Assembly (NCBI GenBank): GCA_964547525.1
Contig: CAZJOD010000198.1
Coordinates: 1 to 6,082 of the forward strand
Direction: 5' to 3'
Length of the DNA: 6,082 bases
Origin: CAZJOD01 sp964547525
GTDB taxonomy: Bacteria; Bacillota; Clostridia; JAAYHZ01
Within the stretch, counting starts at the first letter, position 1. Every line of letters begins with the position of its first letter. This document shows, one piece after another, positions 1 to 5,890 of this stretch. The position numbers were made by a program, and so were the translations under genes. Under the pieces are notes generated by a model. That model was given only the letters and a program-made list of their open reading frames with translations. It ran no database searches and was not told where the DNA came from.

Positions 1-207
1 GCATCGCTTTGCTAAACGATTACACATTGCTTCAAACTCCGGTTTACCTTCAATTCTCTGAATAGAATCCTGAAAGATAATATCTTTACTATAGAACGGG
101 AAAATATGCGACCAATCCGGTTTTCCTTCTTCGCTATATGTTTTTGACCACAATAATTTAATCTCTTCAACAGATAATATTTTGTTCTCAAATAAGTCTT
201 TTGCCAT
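1..207 (-). CDS. NTF2/SnoaL-like family protein, N-terminal part (runs off left edge)
   Basis: The frame is open for 69 codons from an ATG at 207 to the window edge, so the gene is 3'-truncated by the window. A GGAG ribosome binding site lies 7 nt upstream of this ATG, which fixes the start. The product begins MAKDLFENKILSVEEIK and contains the segments KPDWSHIFPFYSKDI and FQDSIQRIEGKPEFEAM. From memory these match the N-terminal helix and first strand of small clostridial NTF2/SnoaL-like proteins (cone-shaped alpha+beta barrels, usually about 140-150 aa, often binding small ligands or acting as isomerases or hydrolases). No substrate can be inferred, and the catalytic half of the fold lies outside the window. 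The gene is divergent from the cold shock gene. The family call is from recalled similarity, not a search. Confidence 0.75.
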   Translation of the reverse strand, partial: MAKDLFENKILSVEEIKLLWSKTYSEEGKPDWSHIFPFYSKDIIFQDSIQRIEGKPEFEAMCNRLAKRC

Positions 208-418
208 AAAAACACTCCATTTGAATTATTGATAGGTTAAAGATTTCTTACTATAAATTTATCATATTTTATTTATAGATACTATACTTATTAAAAAAAG
301 AAAATCATTCTATAAACGTTATTAACTTGCTTACTGATTGTTGTATTGTAAAAGTGGTATTAAAAAATCACATGTAATTTACACAGGTAATATAATTAAG
401 AATTAATAAAATTTACTA
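208..418. other. AT-rich divergent intergenic region
   Basis: This stretch separates the NTF2-like gene from the cold shock promoter. It is very AT-rich and has several weak TATA-like runs on the minus strand (for example around 255-290). None pairs with a convincing -35 box, so no promoter for the NTF2-like gene is called. I see no small gene or RNA here. Confidence 0.5.
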
Positions 419-447
419 TTGACAAGCGTAAAGCCTTATGCTATTCT
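419..447 (+). promoter_or_regulatory. Sigma-A-type promoter of the cold shock gene
   Basis: A perfect -35 box TTGACA (419-424) is followed, after exactly 17 nt, by TATTCT (442-447), a 4/6 match to the -10 consensus. Transcription would start near 454. This leaves a leader of about 120 nt before the cold shock ATG at 577; long leaders are characteristic of cspA-type genes. Confidence 0.75.
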
Positions 448-472
448 GTCATAGTATTCAGATTAAATTCTT

Positions 473-533
473 TGAACTCGCATATTTATGTTAGTCATTG
501 TTCTTTGATGGTTTGCATAAATATACGAGTTTA
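473..533 (+). promoter_or_regulatory. Long stem-loop in the 5' leader of the cold shock mRNA
   Basis: The arms 473-490 and 516-533 form an 18-position stem around a 25-nt loop. The core is AACTCGCATATTTATG against CATAAATATACGAGTT, with a single C/A mismatch in 16 positions; a G-U and a U-A pair extend it. It lies wholly inside the predicted leader, between the promoter and the ribosome binding site. A second small hairpin is possible downstream: GGTAC (545-549) with GTACC (569-573), which would place most of the GGAGG site in its loop. Structured leaders of csp genes are known to act as temperature-responsive elements; that role here is inference. The stem is AU-rich and is followed by a broken U-rich stretch (531-541), so attenuation is an alternative. 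Confidence 0.6.
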
Positions 534-576
534 TTGTTTTTATCGGTACAAATTATATTTATTTGGAGGTACCAAC

Positions 577-789
577 ATGAATAACGGTACAGTAAAATGG
601 TTTAACTCAGACAAAGGATACGGATTTATTTCCAACGATAATAACGGAGAAGATGTTTTCGTACATTTCTCATCAATCGTATCAAACGGATATAAAACAC
701 TTTTAGAAGGTCAAAAGGTTACTTTTGATACTGAAGTAGATCCTAAAAATAGCAAAAAAGTTAGAGCTGTTAATGTCTGTTTAGCATAA
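577..789 (+). CDS. CspA-family cold shock protein (70 aa)
   Basis: This encodes a single-domain cold shock protein, an OB-fold that binds single-stranded RNA and DNA and acts as an RNA chaperone. The start at 577 is set by a GGAGG site (565-569) spaced 7 nt away, and gives 70 aa, close to the usual 65-70 aa. The RNP1 motif is KGYGFI (residues 13-18) and RNP2 is VFVHF (27-31). The nucleic-acid-binding aromatics W8, F9, Y15, F17, F28, H30 and F31 are present, and the N-terminus GTVKWFN is canonical. The C-terminus VRAVNVCLA carries a cysteine, a small deviation from the common AxNV ending. The gene appears monocistronic: it has its own promoter, a long structured leader, and a terminator at 979-1014 shared with the convergent gene. 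Many Firmicutes carry several csp paralogues, so no specific symbol is given. Confidence 0.97.
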   Translation: MNNGTVKWFNSDKGYGFISNDNNGEDVFVHFSSIVSNGYKTLLEGQKVTFDTEVDPKNSKKVRAVNVCLA

Positions 790-902
790 TAAACCAATAC
801 AGTATTTATACAAAACGAAATTCATAATTTTAAAAGGTTCTACATCTTTAACGGTTGTTCATCCTCCGAATTTGTTTTTATATATTACTACAATGCTAAA
901 AA

Positions 903-937
903 GACCCGCGGCCGCATCGAGCGTCCCCGGGCCGGCG
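903..937. other. GC-rich, restriction-site-dense patch in AT-rich intergenic DNA
   Basis: Thirty of these 35 bases are G or C, in an otherwise AT-rich intergenic region. The patch contains overlapping SacII (CCGCGG, 906-911) and NotI (GCGGCCGC, 908-915) sites, then SmaI (CCCGGG, 926-931) and NaeI (GCCGGC, 931-936). It abuts the palindrome at 934-970. Read on the minus strand, a short GC stem (933-928 with 908-903, one G-U pair) is followed by five T, so it might act as an additional terminator for the large surface-protein gene. The composition also resembles a cloning linker. The preceding stretch 790-902 holds nothing I can name. Confidence 0.5.
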
Positions 938-970
938 TACATTTTAAAATCGAGTTTTAAAATGTACGCC
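934..970. repeat. Perfect 16-bp inverted repeat with 5-nt loop
   Basis: GGCGTACATTTTAAAA (934-949) and TTTTAAAATGTACGCC (955-970) are exact reverse complements separated by TCGAG. Neither strand has a proper T-tract immediately after the stem, so it is not a standard intrinsic terminator by itself. It lies 8 nt from the bidirectional terminator. It could be an auxiliary terminator hairpin, the end of a small palindromic element, or part of a foreign linker together with the GC patch. Confidence 0.8.
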
Positions 971-978
971 TATTTAAC

Positions 979-1014
979 AAAAACGCGAAATAATCAAATT
1001 ATTTCGCGTTTTTT
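979..1014. terminator. Bidirectional intrinsic terminator
   Basis: A perfect 16-bp stem (979-994 with 998-1013) encloses a 3-nt loop CAA. The core is ACGCGAAATAAT against ATTATTTCGCGT, with a run of six T at 1009-1014 on the plus strand and a matching A run (979-983) that reads as five T on the minus strand. It lies between the convergent stop codons of the cold shock gene (789) and the large surface-protein gene (1098) and should terminate both. Confidence 0.92.
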
Positions 1015-1097
1015 AAGTTCAATTTCTTCCCAATCCGGTTAACCATTCGTCAAGTATTATCAAGTATGCAGATCCACCCGTCACTTATATAGGAGGG

Positions 1098-3434
1098 TTA
1101 AATCAATTTTGACTTTTGAAGAAGCCTTCTTACCATTACTGCAACTTCGGCCCTTGTAATATTTTCCCTTGGTGCTATTTTATTGTTGCTTCTGCCGGAT
1201 ACAATTCCCGCCTTGATACACTTGGCAATGCTATCTTTCGCCCACTCGGAAGTGTTCTCAGAGTCATTGAATCCGTCTAATATTTGTTTAATTTCATCAT
1301 TGTTTAAGTCAATCTTAAGCCCCGTTATATTCATAGCTCTTGAAATAATTATCATTGCCTGTTCACGGGTTAGCTTGTCGTTTGGTCCGAATTTTCCGTT
1401 TCCATAACCTAATATAATCCCATATTCATATGCTGTTTCTATATATCCACAATACCAGTCTGTTGATTTAATATCTATAAAAGGATTATAACCTGTGCCC
1501 GGTTTTAACCCAAGCCCTTTTACAACTATCGCTGTAAATTCTGCACGGGTAATATCTTTGTCAGGTTCAAACCGGCCTGCTCCTATTCCGTTTAATACCA
1601 TTCTGGACCCCATATCATTGATCGCTATCTTAGCCCAGTGGTTTTTAACATCTGCAAATTCCAGTGGATTCCAGATGACTAAATACGTGCTGTTGGTTAG
1701 GCTATTGATTCTTGCATAGTATTTTCCGTCGATTACAACTATTCGTGTCGGTACATGGCGTGGTGTTCCGTCAGGATCAACCACAATTCCTGTAGTTATT
1801 TTTGACGGATCCACACCGTCGGGTATTGCCACGGTACGTTCTACATAGGCTTCAAACTTATTAATCTCGATAGATTTATCGCCATAACTTACGGTAACTT
1901 TAAATTCTATAGGCGGGACTACTATTGCAAATCCACCTTTATTCGCCGTATCTTCAACCATCTGCACAGTATCGGCATTCGATTTTTCTATTTTAATGCT
2001 TACGGTTAAGTCTTTTAACTCTACATTTTGCCCAAACTGTTCGGCGATTTTTTCTATATGTATCTCGGAAGCAGGTAGTGCATAAGTGGTGGTATCCGTC
2101 TTAATTTCAACAACTGCCGACTTGTCCTCCAATACTTTCGTGATCTCCCCGTCCATCTGTCCTACAAACACATCCAGATTTCCTTTTACAGGTATAGTTA
2201 CGGTTTCCTTTGTCTCTTTCAATTTTTCCATTGCCGCCGTTTTATCTATAGATACGGTTACAACCACCTTATCCTCAATAATCTCTACTGTTGCATTAGA
2301 AGTTTTATCCTGTTTCTCTCCGTCCACCAGTATCCCGACTTTAATGCCACCTTCAGTTGCATCTTGTGCGGAATTTTTATCGCCTGCAATTTCAATTTCT
2401 CCTGCCGGTCCTGACTCTGAACTATCGTCAATAGGAGGAACATATATCGACGGTAAAGTCACCGAATCACTAGTTACTTCAGGAAGTACTCCCGAATTGA
2501 AAGCAAGTAGAGCATTGGTGATATATGAGCTATTTATAGCGCCTAGATCACTAAATGTTACTATTCCATTAAAAGCATTCACTGCAGTTTCACCGCTTAA
2601 CATCCAGTACCCCGCATCCTTCTTCGATGCAGTTACCAGGGTAGAATTATCATCCGTACAAATATTGCCATATGCGTCTTTAAGCGTTATCACAGGCTGC
2701 CTGGAGAACGGCTCACCATTTGACATGGGAGCTGATATATTCTGAGTTAACACCATTGTTACAGCCGAACCATGATTTATAGTCTGGCTGACCGAGGAAT
2801 CGTCATATCCCGTTGCGGTTATTACCACATCTCCGGTTGCAGGGGTTTTTAACACCGCATTGCCACCGCTTGGTTTTAGTGTAATCTTGCCGCCGGACAC
2901 CACATAGTCGGTGGTGACCGTTAACGGCGTCCCTTTGAAGCTCACTCCGGTGACCGCCGCCTCGAAGGCAGCATCCGCACCAAAGGTTATTTCTATGTTA
3001 TTATCTACATTGTTATCCGTAGTGTCAGCCGTCAGCATTTTGGCCGATATCAAGGGTATAGTGAAGACGGAACTGTCAACCGTCGCCGTACTTGTGAAAG
3101 TAACCGCTCCGTTTCCGGGCGATGTCAATGTACAGGTCAGGTCGGTAAATGTCGCAACACCTTCCACCGCAGCTTTCGTCACGGTGCCGCCTATCGTCCA
3201 TGTACCTGTCCCCGCCTTGGCGGTCGCCACAACATCGGCTGTCGCAGACGGACCCGTGGTACATATGTTACCGTATTGATCCTTTAAAGTTACTATAGGC
3301 TGGGTTGCAAAAACGGCTCCGCTTGACGCACCGGGTACGGGCTGCCGGGTCACTGTCAAACTCGCCACCGCTCCCGCCGTTATAGTCTGGCTGACCGAGG
3401 AATCGTCATATCCCGTTGCGGTTATTACCACATC
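1098..3434 (-). CDS. S-layer homology (SLH) surface protein, C-terminal part (one gene with 3535-5367)
   Basis: These 778 codons end at a TAA (1098-1100) and run open into the N gap. In order, counting from the gap: the tail of an HID module; an Ig-like module (about 20-130) with the hallmark TLKDQYGNIC; a complete Shr-like HID/DUF1533 module (131-219, ITFGADAAFEAAVTGVSF to ITATGYDD); a diverged Ig-like module (220-327, TLKDAYGNIC); an acidic linker; a beta-rich region common in clostridial SLH proteins (about 360-590); and three SLH domains (591-640, 650-700, 719-771). The SLH domains carry ITRAEF, LTREQA and ITRAEV, matching the TRAE motif that binds pyruvylated secondary cell wall polymer. 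The protein is therefore expected to be held non-covalently on the cell wall. There is no true start in this part: the GTG at 3431 lies inside an HID module, and the upstream coding sequence continues across the gap. Confidence 0.9.
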   Translation of the reverse strand, partial: DVVITATGYDDSSVSQTITAGAVASLTVTRQPVPGASSGAVFATQPIVTLKDQYGNICTTGPSATADVVATAKAGTGTWTIGGTVTKAAVEGVATFTDLTCTLTSPGNGAVTFTSTATVDSSVFTIPLISAKMLTADTTDNNVDNNIEITFGADAAFEAAVTGVSFKGTPLTVTTDYVVSGGKITLKPSGGNAVLKTPATGDVVITATGYDDSSVSQTINHGSAVTMVLTQNISAPMSNGEPFSRQPVITLKDAYGNICTDDNSTLVTASKKDAGYWMLSGETAVNAFNGIVTFSDLGAINSSYITNALLAFNSGVLPEVTSDSVTLPSIYVPPIDDSSESGPAGEIEIAGDKNSAQDATEGGIKVGILVDGEKQDKTSNATVEIIEDKVVVTVSIDKTAAMEKLKETKETVTIPVKGNLDVFVGQMDGEITKVLEDKSAVVEIKTDTTTYALPASEIHIEKIAEQFGQNVELKDLTVSIKIEKSNADTVQMVEDTANKGGFAIVVPPIEFKVTVSYGDKSIEINKFEAYVERTVAIPDGVDPSKITTGIVVDPDGTPRHVPTRIVVIDGKYYARINSLTNSTYLVIWNPLEFADVKNHWAKIAINDMGSRMVLNGIGAGRFEPDKDITRAEFTAIVVKGLGLKPGTGYNPFIDIKSTDWYCGYIETAYEYGIILGYGNGKFGPNDKLTREQAMIIISRAMNITGLKIDLNNDEIKQILDGFNDSENTSEWAKDSIAKCIKAGIVSGRSNNKIAPRENITRAEVAVMVRRLLQKSKLI
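2777..3036 (-). repeat. Intact copy of an HID-module repeat (period 603 nt)
   Basis: The first 55 bases (2777-2831) are identical to 3380-3434, just left of the N gap, and the last 55 (2982-3036) are identical to 3535-3589, just right of it. The 150 bases between (2832-2981) have no visible counterpart because the other copy falls in the gap. The left-flank copies are 603 nt apart measured over fully sequenced DNA, which is exactly 201 codons. The unit encodes an HID/DUF1533 module. HID modules were first described in the haemoglobin-binding streptococcal protein Shr, but are widespread in surface proteins with no known haem role. Confidence 0.9.
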
Positions 3435-3589
3435 NNNNNNNNNNNNNNNNNNNNNNNNNNNNNNNNNNNNNNNNNNNNNNNNNNNNNNNNNNNNNNNNNN
3501 NNNNNNNNNNNNNNNNNNNNNNNNNNNNNNNNNNAAAGGTTATTTCTATGTTATTATCTACATTGTTATCCGTAGTGTCAGCCGTCAGC
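3380..3589 (-). repeat. Second HID-module copy, interrupted by the assembly gap
   Basis: Both edges of this copy are visible and each matches the intact copy over 55 identical bases. The interior is replaced by 100 N. If it matches the intact copy, the missing length is 150 nt, or 150 plus a multiple of 603 if extra units are collapsed. Short-read assemblers commonly break at such repeats. Confidence 0.85.
3435..3534. other. Assembly gap (100 N, arbitrary length)
   Basis: Exactly 100 N, the conventional placeholder for a gap of unknown size. It lies inside the large surface-protein gene and breaks its reading frame artificially: 100 is not a multiple of 3, whereas the 150 nt predicted by the flanking repeat is. 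Confidence 0.98.
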
Positions 3590-5367
3590 GCCTTACTCGG
3601 AGAAACTGAAGAATATGTTATAAGTAAATACGGTTGGTTTGCAGCTATATCTGTTTCCGAAGAAAGCATATTTGCATATCCGGAAGGATAATTATCGTTA
3701 GGTTTTATAATTAACGTACAATATTTAGGTGATCCCGCCTGCGCTTCGAATCTGCTAACAATAAAATTCTTCAGGTTTGCATGCTCAAAAACCTGCCAGA
3801 AATCACTTCCTCCACTAATTGTGTCAGGTACATTGATCATAATGGAAACATCTTCTGTCGCCGGGAACGACACCCCGTCTTCCCATGAATCGTCAACTGA
3901 ACCCATAAGATCATAGGCCATTGCTCCGTCATCAATTCCGTTCCAGGTAGAACCTTCAATTTTACTATATAATTTTGCACCTGTTATCGTTTTATCTGCC
4001 AGGGATGAAATATCAAATTTCATGGATGTTCTCGTGAAATCCCAATCCGTACCATAAATATAATTATATCCGTCTTCATAATAATTGCCCGAATCATCAA
4101 CACAAGAGTCCTCAATAGGCTTTAATATAATGGTTCCGGGAGGTACAGGCACATTAACCGTTACTTTATAAGTTCTTTTTTCACCGGTTTCTGCTGTCAC
4201 TTCATAATTAAATATATTTTCACCTAGTCCTAAAGAGTAGTTTTTTTTCACTCCACTATTAATAGTGGCGCCGTTTAACCTAATGACGGCAACTGCATCT
4301 TCTGCGGTCAAAGTTAAGTCAACATCGGTTGTACCGGCAACAGTATCAATTGTATAATCGGTTTTGGTTTTGTCAAAGATAGGATTTAATGTTTGCCCGT
4401 CCGCAACAATAGATGATAAATAATTGTTTGTGCTTGCAAGCCTGGACTTTATAATTTTATCACTTCCCAAAACATAAACAGTTCCATCGTCATCAACAAC
4501 TATTCCGTAAGGTTGTCCGGAGTATCCACTGTTTGTATTATCCCATTTAAACAGTTCAGTATAATTGGAGGCAAGTTTAATGATTTTCGATCCGGCACCT
4601 ATATAAAAATTACCTGAAGAATCTCGGGTTATGGATTTAATACCGTTTTCACTAACAGTAAATGAGGTTTGTAAAATACCGTTTGTATTGTAAACCCTAA
4701 TAGTATTCCCATATTGTTCTCCCACATAGATCTTATCATTGCTGTCCACATATATGGCGGCAGGAGAGCCGGTTGATGCCCACAAAGTATTGTATGTCAT
4801 ATTGGAATTAAGCTTTACAATATTATCCCGGCCTGTATTTGCAATGTATATGTAACCACCGGAATCCACAGCCACACCATATGGCATACTAAGGTTGTCC
4901 GGAAAAACGCCGGTACCCCAGGAAGAAAATGTAGCCTGCCACACTCCGGAACTATTGAATTTCTGTACCCTATGCCCGTTAATCTCCGTCACATACATAT
5001 TACCTGACGAATCCAAAGCTATGCAGGATGGTGAAGTAAATTGTCCGTTACCTGAACCTTTGGAACCCCAAACACTCACATGATTACCTGTAGAGCTAAT
5101 CTTGTGAATACGGCTGCAGACATCCCACATTTCAACAGTATAAAAATTACCCGAACTGTCTCTGGCAAGCCCACGCGGCCAAAGTAAATCATCGTTGGTA
5201 ATTGGTGGCGATCCGGCATAGTTATACGATGTGCCAAAAAATGTAGTATTGAATCTGTATTGGCTATCACTCACTGCAATAACCGAATTTGGTAAAACAC
5301 ACATAGTAAAAAGCAGACTCAACACCAAAAAAGCAGCAATTTGCTTTCTTCGAAAACTATTTTCCAT
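3535..5367 (-). CDS. Secreted NHL beta-propeller surface protein, N-terminal part (one gene with 1098-3434)
   Basis: There are 611 codons from the ATG at 5367 to the gap. An AGGAGGA ribosome binding site (5376-5382) sets this start. The N-terminus MENSFRRKQIAAFLVLSLLF is a signal peptide (basic n-region, hydrophobic core to about residue 25, probable cleavage after VIA at 29-31). Residues about 64-311 hold six NHL-type blades with the recurring pattern P-x-G-(I/V)-x-x-D-x-x-G-x-(I/V/F)-Y-V (for example PYGVAVDSGGYIYIANTG). About 316-405 is a cadherin-like beta-sandwich (YLSSIVADGQTLNPIFD to KRTYKVTV). About 412-586 resembles a DNRLRE/CBM96-type domain (MKFDISSLADKTITGAKLYS). At about 592 an HID module begins (LTADTTDNNVDNNIEITF) and enters the gap. 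Together with the C-terminal part this is an SLH-anchored exoprotein of 1439 aa if the gap is 150 nt. The propeller and DNRLRE-like domains suggest binding of a ligand or polysaccharide; no enzymatic residues are recognised. Confidence 0.9.
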
Positions 5368-5478
5368 TTGATTTTTCCTCCTGTTATTCTCTCTTTCCAT
5401 CAAATATCTTCGATTCTTGTAGCGTTGGATTTTTTATGTTCAATACTTTGCATATAGACATTTTATCAATCTATCGGC

Positions 5479-5554
5479 CTCGTGGTCTCGAGCGGACAAA
5501 AAAAATTTATGTTTTCCCCACAGTTCTACAGTGGTTAGTAGTTCACCCTACCAC
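5479..5554 (-). promoter_or_regulatory. Leader segment with overlapping short inverted repeats
   Basis: This part of the presumed leader is richer in GC than its surroundings. It holds CTCG/CGAG (5479-5482 with 5489-5492), and a GTGG (5531-5534) that can pair either with CCAC at 5518-5521 or with CCAC at 5551-5554. The second option extends to GTGGTTAG/CTACCAC with one bulged T. Mutually exclusive hairpins in a long leader suggest possible regulation, but I recognise no known riboswitch class. Confidence 0.25.
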
Positions 5555-5647
5555 AAGCATTATTACCTTAATACAAAATTTGACACTACAACTTCAAAGG
5601 TATACACTTACATTTATCGTCCAAATTAAAAAATAATTAATTCTGTA

Positions 5648-5676
5648 AGTATTTTTTTTCATATTAATTTCGTCAA
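5648..5676 (-). promoter_or_regulatory. Possible sigma-A promoter for the surface-protein gene
   Basis: On the minus strand TTGACG (5676-5671) is followed after 17 nt by AATACT (5653-5648), a 5/6 and a 4/6 match. It would give a leader of about 270 nt before the ATG at 5367. The region is AT-rich and weak matches are expected by chance, so this is only the best candidate I can see. Confidence 0.3.
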
Positions 5677-5775
5677 AGATATAACAACTCCTTTTTACAA
5701 ATCTTTATTATGATAAATTATTTTTCACTGCTCTACTTTAATCATAAAAGCAAATATAGCATGAAAGAGCTAAAA

Positions 5776-5846
5776 AAGTACCCCCAGATACAAATTTACG
5801 TACTTAAGGCCGCAATCCGGTTTTGAACTGCGGCTTTAAGTATCTG
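5776..5846. repeat. Nested inverted repeats downstream of the Rpn-like remnant
   Basis: TACTTAAGGCCGCA (5801-5814) pairs with TGCGGCTTTAAGTA (5829-5842), 13 of 14 positions plus one G-U on one strand, around a 14-nt loop. CAGATAC (5785-5791) can pair with GTATCTG (5840-5846), and AAGTAC (5776-5781) with GTACTT (5800-5805). The three pairings share bases and compete. On the minus strand the last is followed by six T (5777-5772), so the block may serve as a weak terminator for the gene ending at 5891. The rest of 5368-5890 shows no credible gene on either strand. Confidence 0.5.
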
Positions 5847-5890
5847 TATTGCTTACTATTAGATATATTATAAATTATCCTGATAAGCAT

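Noticed and set aside
113..124. 12-mer CAATCCGGTTTT repeated at 5813-5824 (first 10 bases also at 1031-1040)
   Set aside because: About one exact 12-mer repeat is expected by chance in 6 kb, and the copies sit in unrelated contexts.
12..215. 67-codon open frame on the minus strand from a GTG at 215
   Set aside because: It overlaps the NTF2-like gene in another frame, has low-complexity K/R-rich content, and lacks its own ribosome binding site.
472..576. In-frame N-terminal extension of the cold shock protein giving 105 aa
   Set aside because: The extension would translate the leader hairpin and the GGAGG site itself. The 70-aa form starts at an ATG 7 nt after GGAGG and matches the normal family length.
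2086..3279. Plus-strand open frames inside the SLH gene (also at 1183-1719, 3416-3691 and 4895-5083)
   Set aside because: These are antisense shadows of a well-supported coding sequence. They have no ribosome binding sites and resemble no family I know.
3406..3434. Continuation of the N-terminal half's frame through the 100 N to a stop at 3406
   Set aside because: This depends on the arbitrary gap length. With the 150 nt predicted by the repeat, the frame joins the SLH half instead.
5368..5403. Upstream start at 5403 for the propeller protein (12 extra residues)
   Set aside because: The AGGAGGA site lies inside that extension and is correctly spaced for the ATG at 5367, which begins a standard signal peptide.
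5470..5478. GCCGATAG on the minus strand, similar to the -10 element of sigma-D promoters
   Set aside because: The nearest TAAA upstream is about 27 nt away instead of about 15, so there is no matching -35 element.
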